This document shows, one piece after another, positions 24,760 through 33,572 of a DNA stretch of 64,000 nucleotides. The notes beneath the pieces are model-generated. The model was not told where the DNA came from and ran no database searches. It saw only the letters and a program-made list of their open reading frames with translations. The DNA lies in contig NZ_FCOK02000023.1 in assembly GCF_001544555.2 (NCBI RefSeq), positions 49,621-113,620 on the forward strand. The letters run 5' to 3'. Numbering within the stretch: position 1 is the stretch's first letter; every line of letters starts with the position of its first letter. Position numbers and translations under genes: made by a program. This DNA is from Caballeronia udeis (GTDB lineage: Bacteria > Pseudomonadota > Gammaproteobacteria > Burkholderiales > Burkholderiaceae).

Positions 24760-25902
24760 ATGAATGTCTATCGACTATCACTAAGTTTAGTGATCCTTAT
24801 GTTAGAGAGTTCGAACGTCTGGGCGCAAAGCAGTGTCACCCTCTATGGCACGCTGGACGACGCGGTGGCCTATTACAACAACGTAGGCGGTCACTCAGTG
24901 ATCCAGATGCAAGGCGGCGGGCAGGAAGATAACAAGTGGGGGCTCAAAGGCGGAGAAGACCTGGGTGGCGGCATGAAGGCGGTTTTCGCACTGGAAAATG
25001 GCTTTGTGATCAACAACGGCACACTGGACCAGGACGGTCGCGAATTCGGGCGACAAGCCTATGTGGGCTTGTCGAGCGAGGCGTTGGGAACACTGACTTT
25101 GGGACGTCAGGACGATCCGACGGTCGACCTCGTTCAGCCCATCACCGCCGACGGGTATGGGTCGGCGTTTTCAACGCCGGGCGACGCGGACAATAACGAT
25201 AACTCGCTGTGGGTCAACAACGCGGTGAAATATCTCAGCCCAAGCTACGCGGGATTCCAGTACGAGTTGCTTTACGGGTTCGGCGGCGTGCCCGGCAGCA
25301 CGACATCGGGTCAGACCTATTCAGCTGCGGCCTCTTTTACCAACGGCGGATTCAGTGCTGCGGGCGGGTATTTCTTTGCGAAGAACGATCGCGGTGGAGC
25401 GGGTTCATCCGATCCGATCGCCGATAATTCGGTGACGCCATTGAGTGGCGCGACTGCCTTTGTGGGCTCGCGCCAGATCGTGCAGGCAGGCGTGCAATAC
25501 GTATTGGGTGACTTCACTGCCAATGCCCGATACAGCAACGCCCAGTTCAAGCCCTATCTGAATTTCGGGGCGTTCAATCGCACTGAGACGTTCAATATCG
25601 GCGCGACATCGCTGGGCTGGCAGGCAACGCCAGCGCTATTGCTTGCCGTTGGCTACACGTATACGCGATCCAGTGGAAATGCTTCGGCCACCTATAACTC
25701 AGGGGCGGCCACGGCCCAGTACGGCCTATCCAGACGCACGAACTTTTATGCAACCGTGGGCTACACGCACGCGAGCGGTACCTCGTTTTCTACCGATGGC
25801 TCAACGCTCGTGCCCGCAGGAGGCGCGGTCTCCGACCTTGCGCCGACCTCGGGGACGCCGACTCAGTTGGCGATGATGCTTGGCATCGTCCATAAATTTT
25901 AA
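24760..25902 (+). CDS. Gram-negative trimeric porin (Burkholderia type), first copy
   Basis: From the ATG at 24760 (GGGGAA eight bases before) the protein has 380 residues. A signal peptide ends at NVWAQ (about residue 23), and the mature start SSVTLYGTLDDAVAYYNN is the standard beginning of Burkholderia porins. GLKGGEDLGGGMKAVFALEN is the conserved constriction-loop region, and the C-terminus ends in HKF with the terminal Phe needed for outer-membrane insertion. Sixteen beta strands are expected. Its place after the Tct genes suggests outer-membrane uptake of the same substrate. It is a paralogue of the next gene. Confidence 0.9.
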   Translation: MNVYRLSLSLVILMLESSNVWAQSSVTLYGTLDDAVAYYNNVGGHSVIQMQGGGQEDNKWGLKGGEDLGGGMKAVFALENGFVINNGTLDQDGREFGRQAYVGLSSEALGTLTLGRQDDPTVDLVQPITADGYGSAFSTPGDADNNDNSLWVNNAVKYLSPSYAGFQYELLYGFGGVPGSTTSGQTYSAAASFTNGGFSAAGGYFFAKNDRGGAGSSDPIADNSVTPLSGATAFVGSRQIVQAGVQYVLGDFTANARYSNAQFKPYLNFGAFNRTETFNIGATSLGWQATPALLLAVGYTYTRSSGNASATYNSGAATAQYGLSRRTNFYATVGYTHASGTSFSTDGSTLVPAGGAVSDLAPTSGTPTQLAMMLGIVHKF

Positions 25903-26010
25903 GCGTGCATTTGGCTATCTTTTCTGCGAACGCATAAAAACTGGGTAGTTAATTACAAATGCCGGAGATTCCCGGGCTAAACCTACTTGCACACCCAATT
26001 ACTTATGTAT

Positions 26011-26027
26011 ATTGTCAACAGTTAGCA
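26011..26027 (+). promoter_or_regulatory. Operator-like ATTGTCAACAGTTAGCA before the second porin
   Basis: This 17-base element differs by one base from the inverted copy at 17676-17692 before the YncE-like gene, and shares its core with the gntR promoter site at 19066. It lies 167 bases upstream of the second porin start in an A/T-rich intergenic stretch. It is a candidate binding site for the GntR regulator. Confidence 0.55.
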
Positions 26028-26193
26028 GCCTAGCGTTTACAGTAAGAGCGGTAAAGCGGTTATTAAGCGGATGCGTGGTACAGGCGAAGCGAAAGAGCCG
26101 CGGAGCAAACAGTTCGCGGCAGAGCCGGTAGAAATAGTAGGTGTACTAATAAAAATGAAATCAATAAAACTTATCAATATTGACGGAGATACC

Positions 26194-27339
26194 ATGCGAC
26201 GCCTCGTGATTCCCAGTCTTGCCTTGGCCGCATTGAGCGGCGTTTCGACTTCCTACGCTCAAAGCAGCGTTACGCTTTACGGCGAAATAGATAACGCGTT
26301 CGCCTACTACAACAATGTGGGTGGCCATTCGCTTTTCGCCATGCAGGGCGCTGACTTGACGGCTAACCAATGGGGGATCAAGGGTAAAGAGGACCTAGGA
26401 GGGGGATTCTCAACGATCTTCAACCTGGAAAATGGCTTCGATATCAATACGGGCACGTTGCGCCAGGGCGGTCGTGAATTCGGCAAGAACGCATGGGTCG
26501 GGCTCGCGTCGAAGTCCCTCGGGACGATCACCATGGGTCGTCAACTTGATCCCACTGTCGACCTGGTGCAACCGATCACGGCTGACGCCTACGGTCCGGC
26601 GTTCACCACACCGGGCGATGCAGACAACAACGACAACACGTTCCGGATCGACAATTCGATCAAGTACACGAGTCCGAGTTATGGCGGTTTGCAATACGAA
26701 TTGATGTATGCCCTTGGGGGCGTGGCGGGCAGCGTCTCATCGCAAGACACAATTTCCGGTGCTGCGGCGTACACACGCGGACCATTGAGCGTAGCGGCGG
26801 GTTATATCTTTGCGAAGAATGACGGAGCGGCCGGGGTGGGGACGGCCGACCTGACCCATAACAATTCGGTCACGCCACTGTTTGGCAGCGTCTCGTTCGT
26901 CGGCTCGCGCCAGATCGCCCATGTAGCGGCGCAGTATGTAATAGGGCCGTTCACGGCGAACATTCGTTACAGCAACGCGCAATGGAAGCCTTACATCAAA
27001 CTAGCGGCATTCAACCGGACGGAAACCTTCAATACTGGCGGAACGTCGCTCCAGTACCTGCTTACGCCTGCACTGGCGTTCAATGTGGGATACGTCTATA
27101 CAAGATCGACGGGTGCGTCATCAGCCACTTATCACACGGTCGCCGCCAGCACCGAATACTCCTTGTCGAAGCGTACCACGCTGTATGCCATTAGTGCGTA
27201 CTCGCATGCACGAGGCACGACCTTCAACGCAGCCGGCACCGGTATTGTGTCTGCGGCCGGTTCGATCGGGGATCTCGAGTCGAGTTCGAGTACGCCCAGT
27301 CAGGTCGCTGTCATCCTGGGCATTACCACCAAGTTCTGA
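26194..27339 (+). CDS. Gram-negative trimeric porin, second copy
   Basis: The start is the ATG at 26194 with GGAG seven bases upstream (a longer frame begins at 26071). The protein has 381 residues with a signal peptide ending STSYAQ (about residue 23), mature start SSVTLYGEIDNAFAYYNN, loop KGKEDLGGGFSTIFNLENG and C-terminal TTKF. It is closely related to the porin at 24760 over its whole length, including the rare DPTVDLVQPITAD segment, so the two arose by duplication. An operator-like motif at 26011 suggests separate control. Confidence 0.9.
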   Translation: MRRLVIPSLALAALSGVSTSYAQSSVTLYGEIDNAFAYYNNVGGHSLFAMQGADLTANQWGIKGKEDLGGGFSTIFNLENGFDINTGTLRQGGREFGKNAWVGLASKSLGTITMGRQLDPTVDLVQPITADAYGPAFTTPGDADNNDNTFRIDNSIKYTSPSYGGLQYELMYALGGVAGSVSSQDTISGAAAYTRGPLSVAAGYIFAKNDGAAGVGTADLTHNNSVTPLFGSVSFVGSRQIAHVAAQYVIGPFTANIRYSNAQWKPYIKLAAFNRTETFNTGGTSLQYLLTPALAFNVGYVYTRSTGASSATYHTVAASTEYSLSKRTTLYAISAYSHARGTTFNAAGTGIVSAAGSIGDLESSSSTPSQVAVILGITTKF

Positions 27340-27351
27340 AGATGACCAAGC

Positions 27352-27588
27352 GTGGAAGATGTGCGGAAATCCATGACTTGCACTGGTGGACAGTGCCAGG
27401 TGCGGGCGCCGCGATCAGTCGATCAGCATGGCGTCGAGTTCGATATCCTGCTGCGGAAACGTCGGGACAAGGCGGCAGCCAAGCGGTTTTTCAAACGGGT
27501 GCTTGCCGCTTGTCCCGAAGCGTCGCGCGAGATCGTGGCTGACCAACTGCGCAGCTATCTGGCGGCAAAGGAAAACCGCTGGATATGA
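27352..27588 (+). mobile_element. IS6-family (IS26-like) transposase fragment
   Basis: The plus frame contains SVDQHGVEFDILLRKRRDKA, then AKRFFKRVLAACPEASREIV and ADQLRSYLAAKEN. This is the middle of an IS6-family DDE transposase, including the first and second catalytic Asp regions. The N-terminal HTH and the C-terminal Glu region are missing, and no intact terminal repeats are visible. It marks the boundary between the intact porin module and the decayed stress region. Confidence 0.65.
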
Positions 27589-27890
27589 CTGGAACGCCTC
27601 GGAATGCGAAAAACAAAAAATCCCGGTACCCACCTGATCTCGGCGCCCTTTGACAGTCTGCGCGTCGTCGATAAGCAGATGCATTTGCCGGCCGCCGCCC
27701 GGACTCGCCAGCCGGGACTCCCTGACGGCGTTGCCTGAATTCAGATACGCATCACCCTGAGCGCCCGGACCCGGCATGGCGGGTTGACTACGCCTGCTGC
27801 CGGATTCCGATAAGGCCAGGCACATCAGGCGGGTCCGTCATTTGTGGCCGCATGCGAGCGCGACCCGGGCCGGGGCACACCGTGTGGCCA
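27589..27890. other. Gap with no supported gene
   Basis: These 302 bases between the IS6 fragment and the SYLF fragment hold overlapping open frames with no recognisable family. I see nothing supportable. Confidence 0.4.
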
Positions 27891-28121
27891 TCAGATCTTC
27901 AGTCGCGTGACCTTGGTGCCTTCCAGCGAGACACCGGCCATCAGGCCGGCGTTGGTCAACACGAAGGCCTGCACCGGCGCGGTCGCGGTCGACGTATCGA
28001 TATTGCCGTTCGCCCCGACCTTCACCACGGCGACCGTCGCGTCAACCCCGGCTGCCCAGCCTTCGCTGTTGCGTAGTGACTCGGCCGCCCACCGGAATTC
28101 ATTCTGCTGCTCGTACCTCAT
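27891..28121 (-). pseudogene. SYLF/YSC84-domain lipid-binding protein, C-terminal fragment
   Basis: The 76-codon frame contains GWAAGVDATVAVVKVGANGN and ends ALTNAGLMAG-like (FVLTNAGLMAGVSLEGTKV, TRLKI). This is the C-terminal end of the SYLF (YSC84) lipoprotein family common in Burkholderia, whose full proteins are about 190 residues with a lipoprotein signal. The first nine codons do not fit, so the gene has lost its N-terminal half and export signal. Confidence 0.6.
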
Positions 28122-28260
28122 TTCAACGTCGAGGTTGATATATAAACCATGAATTATAGTTAATCAAAATAACATTAATTATCGTTAATTCTTCTGCGAT
28201 CCTACTCTTTTATTAAGCCGGACTGCAGCATGTAGCTCTCGTCCGTCGACCAGCCGACTA
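28122..28260. other. A/T-rich island
   Basis: Bases 28130-28200 are strongly A/T-rich, with four copies of TTAAT (as in GTTAATC, ATTAATTATC, GTTAATTC), in otherwise GC-rich DNA. It could hold promoters for either flanking gene or be a landing site of foreign DNA. No clear -10/-35 pair stands out. Confidence 0.35.
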
Positions 28261-28296
28261 GCGTGAGCGGTGCGGCCGAAGTTGAAGGAGAAGGAC

Positions 28297-28545
28297 ATGA
28301 CCATCTCAGAGAGATCCCTGCGTTTTGTCGTCGACAAATGGCTTACACCCGTCCCGGGGATGCGGATCCGCGTAGTTCAATTCGGTCGCGTTGGCCACGA
28401 CAAAGGACCCTATGTACACGTCGAGGCATTCGCGCCGACCGGATCGCGTGCAATTTTCTTCTTTCGCCACGATGACGGCTGCTGGTGTGTGTTTCCCCCT
28501 AGGCGCACACAGCCGGCGATGAACGGTTATCGGCTTGCAGCGTGA
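28297..28545 (+). CDS. Conserved-looking small hypothetical protein
   Basis: The frame from the ATG at 28297 has a textbook AAGGAGAAGG ribosome site and gives 82 residues. Its core is WLTPVPGMRIRVVQFGRVGH, then KGPYVHVEAFAPTGSRAIFF. It is a mixed beta protein without signal or membrane segments and ends in a basic PPRRTQP stretch. I do not recognise the family. The gene appears intact among broken neighbours. Confidence 0.6.
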   Translation: MTISERSLRFVVDKWLTPVPGMRIRVVQFGRVGHDKGPYVHVEAFAPTGSRAIFFFRHDDGCWCVFPPRRTQPAMNGYRLAA

Positions 28546-28574
28546 CGAGCGCTAAAAAGCGCTGACGAGATACG

Positions 28575-28769
28575 ATGAAAACGGAACCGACGACGTCCTT
28601 GAACCATCAGGAAATCTTGACCCACTGCCATGCGCTTGCCGCAGCGAGGCAGAGCAGGCCTGTTGAAGCGCGGGGGTGGCGCCTATCGGTTACGCGGGCG
28701 GGGTGTCCAGTGGATAACCTGATCAAGCCGCGCGACTACAGCACATCTGATGAAAAGTGCGCCCATTGA
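28575..28769 (+). CDS. Small hypothetical protein
   Basis: The 64-residue frame (start MKTEPTTSLNHQEILTHCHA) follows the previous gene by 29 bases on the same strand. It has no motif that I recognise and no clear ribosome site. It could be a truncated gene. Confidence 0.3.
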   Translation: MKTEPTTSLNHQEILTHCHALAAARQSRPVEARGWRLSVTRAGCPVDNLIKPRDYSTSDEKCAH

Positions 28770-29167
28770 CAAAGTTAATGCGGACTTATGGAGAGCGTGC
28801 AAAATCTATGGTCCCCCCCATTTTTGCAAACTGCCTTCCCGAAGCCCAATCCTTGCACGCAATTGTCTTCATTCCTCGCTCGGCACGGCTACGTAGTAAA
28901 CGGGGTCTGTTTGCGGATATGGCTGTCCGTCGTCGGACCGGTGCGCAACTGGAGTAGTTGAGAGCTAACGCGAGGGCTACCGCCGAAACGCACTTGGCGC
29001 GCTTGGAAAACCACGCATGTCACCGGGATCTTGAGCAAAGAATTGCTTTTCTTTTCCTACCTGAGGCGGGCGGGGCAAGAAGAACATTGCACTGCTCAAG
29101 CCGGTCGTTACCAACGTCCGACTCGGGACATTCTTGAACGCCTTGCGGACCGGACCGGGCGGTGCGA
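28770..29167. other. Gap with no supported gene
   Basis: Short frames exist on both strands but none shows a ribosome site or recognisable motif. The 3' end runs into the hemerythrin remnant on the minus strand. Confidence 0.35.
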
Positions 29168-29411
29168 TCAGTGCGGCGTGGCCACTTTGGTGAGCCGGCT
29201 TTGCAGCGCCTCGCGGCGTGTGGCGACGCGCTCGCCAAGGTTCACGAGATCGAGCCCGGTCTTGCGCAGTTCCCGGGAACAGCTCCGACTCTTCTTCTTC
29301 GAGATGATGCGTGACGCTCTCGATCAGGACCTTGGTGGCGTCGAAGCCTTCATCGCTGGCTTTCATCATCGTTAAATTTTCGATCAGCGTCTTGACCAGG
29401 AAGTGCTCCAT
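29168..29411 (-). pseudogene. Hemerythrin (HHE) domain remnant, frameshifted and 5'-truncated
   Basis: The minus strand reads EHFLVKTLIENLTMMKASDE and ESVTHHLEEEESELFP in one frame. It then continues in another frame as LRKTGLDLVNLGERVATRRE, ALQSRLTKVATPH and a stop at 29168-29170. Together these form the C-terminal half of an HHE hemerythrin, with the HHxEEExE metal-ligand helix still present. A frameshift near 29275 separates the two parts and a stop lies directly upstream of the ATG, so it is dead. Confidence 0.75.
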
Positions 29412-29839
29412 CTAGTCAAGACCCGGTACGAGATGGGCTTCGGGCTTTTCCAAGCACGGTGGTTGGCTCGGTAATCTCAAAAAGCGCGGGTGGCCTTTTC
29501 CTTGCGCCGTCGTTGAATATCCGATAGTGGATCAGTCTCGCCAGGTGCAAGTTGGGCGGTTCGCACCAATGCGTTCGTCCTTCTTGCGAGCGCGGCCGCT
29601 CGTACGATTCTTCCTGTCAGTCACAACCGCAACTGGTCCAGTCGGTCGTTCGCGGTCTTCCGTCGATATTGCATGTCGTCGAACAATGGCTAGCCGGAAC
29701 GCGAGCAGCGGCAGTATTCGGCTCCAAGAACCGTACGGAAACGTGAAGGAACGCGGATTGCAGGCACATGTTCATGGCCGTCAATCCGAAGATCATGGGC
29801 AAGTTCGCCATCTCGATACGGTTACGCGTGGTGGGTTGG
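29412..29839. other. Gap with no supported gene
   Basis: These 428 bases between the hemerythrin and Nramp remnants may hold further Nramp or unrelated debris. I cannot assign any of it. Confidence 0.35.
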
Positions 29840-30551
29840 TTGGCTCCGGTGCCGATGATTCCCAGGCTAAAGAGCAGAAATGCGAATTCGCCCGCAATGG
29901 GCTTGGGCGGGAGCGCGGCCTGCGACGAGATCTGAATATTGGTGATGCCATGGGCGTTCAGCGTCGCCGCAGTGGTTAAATAATAAAGAAAGCGACCAGG
30001 TTCGAGAATCCCATTCCGATCCAGGTGTCCATCCGAATGCGTTTGAGGCTCGACGGCCCCTGAGCCGGCGCGTTCTTCAAAGCCTTCTGACCGGTCTCGG
30101 CGCGCATCTCTTTCACCTCTTGAGACGCCTGCCAGAAAAACAGTTAAGGACTGGTGGTCGTCCCAAGGACCCTTGCAATAAAACGGATAGGAGCCCGAGC
30201 CCGATGGTATAGACGCGCGTCGGGCCGCCCAATACGAGGTTGACCGCGGCTCCCATCGCGGTGAGATCAGCTGCGATGTTGATGGTGTTGGACAAGAAGC
30301 AAAACGACAGAGCCGTAAAGCAGCCAGGCTGGATAGTAACGCCGGATGTTGGTGGCGAGTCCATGCCCGCTGACCCGTCCCAGTCTCGCGCTGATCATCT
30401 GGATGGCCACCATCAACGGGTACGTAATGATGATGGTCCACAGCATGTTGAAACCGAACTGGGCCCCCGCCTGCGAGTAGGTTGCAATACCGCTGGGGTC
30501 GTCGTCCGAGGCGCCAGTAATCAGGCCAGGCCCCAGCCTTTCCAGCATCAC
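29840..30551 (-). pseudogene. Nramp-family divalent-metal transporter remnant
   Basis: Three pieces in different frames rebuild parts of an Nramp protein. First is MLERLGPGLITGASDDDPSG with IATYSQAGAQFGFN (30551 downward), the first helix with its metal-binding DPSG. Then comes SNTINIAADLTAMGAAVNLV with LGGPTRVYTIGLG (about 30300-30175). Last is TLNAHGITNIQISSQAALP with FAFLLFSLGIIGTG (about 29960-29840). At least two frameshifts and a deletion intervene. The intact family imports Mn or Fe, which would have fitted the nearby Mn catalase. Confidence 0.75.
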
Positions 30552-30822
30552 TGGACTTCGGTATCGGGCGTGTCGGACGGATTGATGTCAACGGACATAT
30601 AAGGCATCAGTTCGCTTGAACGGCCCGCGGTCATTGCGCAGGTGGGCCGCAGTGTGCCTTATAAAGCTTACAACATCGATGGCAAGGTTGGGCCGTTACT
30701 TCCATCGGCATCCTGCCGCATGCGACCAGACAGTCGCATGTCTGTTCGAGCGTCATCCGGAGGAGCGTTGTCGAAGCCTTCGATCTTCGCGGCGAGGTAG
30801 ACGAACTCATGGGCGCCGTCGT

Positions 30823-32015
30823 CTACCGGTCGCTCGTTTTCGGCCTCAGATACCGCGAGATGAACGTGCGGGTCTGTCCATCCGGAAAGGTCACTGCGAC
30901 GCGCTCTCCGCTTGCAAGCTTCACCACGCCTGCGCCGTAACGGCGCACCCATACTTCGTCGCCCGCCTCCCAGGTCCTTGTCTTTCGCGCGGGCAACTGC
31001 GCATGTTGCGCATCGTGCTGCGCTTCGTGCATCTCTCGCGGGCCCGGTGTGATCGTGGTCGGAGCCAGGCGATTGTCACACGTGCCGCATACTCCGCCGT
31101 TCAGTTCATCGCGAATGTTGGCCCCAGCATCGCCATGACCATACTCACTCGATACCGCTGCGCGCGATGTATCGATGCTCACCATCTGCGTGGCGAAGTA
31201 ATCGAGCACGATCCGCCAGCGGCATTGGGCACTTTGCGCATAGCCGATCATTCGTTCGAGTATGTTTCGGTCATTCTCGGCCATCGCCGCGTAGTGTTTC
31301 GCGGCTTCCCGCAGACGTTCGTCCGCAAGTTGATCCGCACTGCGTGCCTGCAGCTTGACGGCCCCGCGGCGCGTACGGTTGTAGCGTTGAGCATCGACGC
31401 CTGCGTCCAGGAGCGCCGCGTGAACCGCGTTGCATTCCGCAACCGTCGCGCAATATACGATGCCCGCGCCTTCTCGTTCCGTGACCTTATCGACGAGACG
31501 TTTGCGCTTTTCCTGCAGATTAGTAAATTGTTCGACCGTGAAGCGCAAGTTGGCGCGATATACGCCGGTGTTGACCACGCGGCGTTATCCATGCCTAGTT
31601 GGTGGAAGATATCGGTCATCACAGCCGGTGTAGCCGTTGCGGTCAAGGCGAGAATAGGCGGGCGGCCAAGCGCCTTGATTGAATGCAGCATTTCGACGAA
31701 TGCGGGACGAAAATCGTGCCCCCATTCAGAGATGCAGTTTGCTTCGTCAACGACAACCAGCGCTACCTTTGCCTTGTCGCGGGCGTCGAGCATGGCGATG
31801 AAGTCCTCCTTGATAAGACGCTCGGGTGTCACAAAGAGAATCCGACATTCGCCCTCGGTCACCGCGTCGAGAGCCTGCTTTTCCTCCGACGCCGACAATG
31901 AACTGTTCAGTAACGCCGCCGGGATTCCCGCCTCAAGCAGCTTCTCCAATTGGTCCTTCATCAGCGAGATCAAGGGCGAGACCACCAGTGTGGGTTCTTC
32001 GGTAGCGAGGGCCAT
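30823..32015 (-). pseudogene. recQ: RecQ-type DNA helicase remnant
   Basis: The frame from 32015 has TLVVSPLISLMKDQLEKLLE (motif Ia), VVVDEANCISEWGHDFRP (motif II and the RecQ aromatic loop) and ILALTATATPAVMTDIFHQL (motif III). Walker A is missing at the 5' end. Near 31575 the homology jumps to another frame (NTGVYRANLRFTVEQF onward). Helicase motifs V and VI are deleted, but the zinc-binding CRWRIVLDYF and CGTCDN remain, followed by a beta-rich C-terminal extension (EVWVRRYGAGVVKLASGERV). Motif II reads DEAN instead of DEAH. With no ATP site and a frameshift this cannot work as a helicase. Confidence 0.85.
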
Positions 32016-32227
32016 TTGGCTTCTGGCTTTCCCTGTGCGTTGATCGGTGATTTAGCGCTTTTTCTTAGCAAAGCGAATGCCGCGCCGAGCGCATCACATG
32101 TTCGTCAAACAGGCTGTTGGCAAAAACTCGCGTTCGCCATCGGTCTCACGTCAAGGGAACGGTATTTGCACTACTCCTTCACGGGCCGAAAAATCGTGCT
32201 CGAAGCGCTAATGCCTAAGGAGGCGAT
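32016..32227. other. Upstream region of the glycine-rich protein gene
   Basis: No gene is visible. AAGGAGG ends five bases before the ATG at 32228 and is a strong ribosome site. The promoter was not identified. Confidence 0.4.
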
Positions 32228-32590
32228 ATGAAAACATTTGCTAAGCAACTTCTAGTTTCAGTCACGGTTCTCGGATTGTCGTGCAGTGTGTACGCCCAAG
32301 CGGGCGGTGGAGCGGGTGCAGGCGGCGGTGCTGGTGCCGGCGGAGGCGGAGGCGCTGGCGCTGGCGCGGGTGGGGCGGGTGGAGGGTCGGCCGGTGGCGG
32401 CGGTGCGGGCAACGGCGGTGCCGGCGGCTCAGGAGTAGGAATGTCTACGCCAAACCAAGCTGGGAAAACGGGGGGTGCAATGAGTGCTCCGGGTAAGGCG
32501 GTCCCCGGCGGTGGATTGGGTACCGGAACAGGCGCGAAGCCGGGCACGGCCGGCGCGGGAGGCTCGACAAGTAATGGATCGAGTAACTGA
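32228..32590 (+). CDS. Exported glycine-rich small protein
   Basis: The 120-residue protein has a signal peptide ([20 protein letters not shown], cleaved after VYAQ at about 24). A Gly/Ala-rich low-complexity stretch follows at about 25-70, then a conserved-looking [20 protein letters not shown] and another Gly-rich tail ending NGSSN. A shorter protein at 58519 has the same plan, with GTGMSTPNSNG after the Gly run, so the two are paralogues. The role is unknown; an envelope or stress-related function is a guess. A GC-rich stem-loop follows. Confidence 0.75.
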   Translation: MKTFAKQLLVSVTVLGLSCSVYAQAGGGAGAGGGAGAGGGGGAGAGAGGAGGGSAGGGGAGNGGAGGSGVGMSTPNQAGKTGGAMSAPGKAVPGGGLGTGTGAKPGTAGAGGSTSNGSSN

Positions 32591-32603
32591 CGAACAGTCT
32601 GCA

Positions 32604-32621
32604 GCCCGCCGTTCGGCGGGC
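32604..32621 (+). terminator. Stem-loop after the glycine-rich protein gene
   Basis: GCCCGCC (32604-32610) and GGCGGGC (32615-32621) form a perfect 7-bp GC stem with loop GTTC, 14 bases after the stop codon. No T-run follows, so it may need Rho or only protect the mRNA. Confidence 0.45.
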
Positions 32622-32699
32622 GCGCAAAGGAGCTTTAATCTCCTCGGCTCTCCGAACCGATTGTCGGCAAATTCCGTTGGCGACGAAGGCAACCGTGTA

Positions 32700-33173
32700 T
32701 TACTGATGACGGGGCAGGCGCACGGTAAACACCGTTTCTGCCTCGTCGGACCGTGCTTCAACGTCGCCGCCATGAGCCTTGGTAACCTCGCGGGCGATAT
32801 ACAGCCCAAGTCCCGGATTGCCGTCCGCGTCGTATTTGTTCTCTTGATCCGGGCCTCGCCTGAGAGGCTCAAAAATCCGGTCCAGGGTTTGTTGCTCAAT
32901 GGCGACTCCGCTGTTCTTCACCTCGAAACGAACTTCCTCGTCCGCCGCGGTCACAACCACCCGTACCGGCGAGTCTGGCGCTCCGTACTTGATCGCATTC
33001 AGGACCAGGTTGCCGAGCAACTGCTCCAACCGTCTGCCGTCCCAAACACCCTTAGAGTCTCCCACCCTCACCAGATCTATCTGGTGATCCGGGTGCGCTG
33101 CTCGCACCAGGTTCAGTTCATCGGCAAACAGACGAGCCAAGTCGACGTTGGTCGGAGAAATATTGATACCCAA
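32700..33173 (-). pseudogene. Sensor histidine kinase, C-terminal ATPase domain fragment
   Basis: The frame holds the N box ([17 protein letters not shown]), G1 and G2 regions ([38 protein letters not shown]) and a normal C-terminus ([11 protein letters not shown]). It is therefore the complete HATPase_c domain of a histidine kinase. The phosphorylatable His helix and sensor part are absent: the frame begins at a TTG at 33171-33173, and sequence beyond belongs to a different gene fragment. It is cut off at the junction and probably non-functional. Confidence 0.75.
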
Positions 33174-33326
33174 ACCCAGTACGATTTATTGCATCGAATC
33201 CAGGAGGGCCAGATCGATCCATCTTTCGTGATCACCCACACGGTCCCGCTGGAAGGCGGCCCGGGTATGTACAAGACATTCCGCGACAAGGAAGACGGCT
33301 GCATCAAGGTTGTCCTCAAGCCGTAG
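33174..33326 (+). pseudogene. Zinc-dependent alcohol/formaldehyde dehydrogenase, C-terminal fragment
   Basis: About 50 codons read [40 protein letters not shown] and IKVVLKP before the stop. This is the C-terminal end of a glutathione-independent formaldehyde dehydrogenase or related zinc alcohol dehydrogenase (family pattern ITHxxPLxxxPxxYxxFxxKxDxCxKVVLKP). Everything upstream is missing and meets the histidine-kinase fragment of the opposite strand at about 33175. The junction marks a rearrangement point. Confidence 0.7.
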
Positions 33327-33474
33327 CGGACGCGCGGACCGGTGATTCAATGTCGCAATCGCGTCGCCGTCGCGGCGTTGAACGGTGCCGGCGCGGCGTT
33401 TCCATGGCGCCGCCACGTACGCCGACGACGCGCGTCAGGGTCTGACAGGCCCGAGGCCGATCATCCCTTCGCAA

Positions 33475-33506
33475 CGAAAAAAGTGGGGCACTTCGAGAAG
33501 TGCCCC
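33475..33506 (-). terminator. Intrinsic terminator of the HAD gene
   Basis: GGGGCACTT (33485-33493) and AAGTGCCCC (33498-33506) form a perfect 9-bp stem with a 4-base loop. On the minus strand it is followed by ACTTTTTTCG. It lies about 67 bases after the natural stop of the minus-strand HAD gene at 33573. This is a convincing Rho-independent terminator. Confidence 0.75.
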
Positions 33507-33572
33507 AAACCACCCTACGACTACGCTGTCGCAGAAACCATGCTCGTAGTGAATTGCATTCGGATAAAACGA

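Noticed and set aside
30616..32043. 475-codon open frame on the plus strand
   Set aside because: It is antisense to the RecQ remnant and has no recognisable motif; the minus strand carries clear helicase motifs.
32900..33100. Possible plus-strand gene overlapping the histidine-kinase fragment
   Set aside because: Only the last about 50 codons of that plus frame (33174-33326) resemble a protein; the rest is antisense to the kinase domain.
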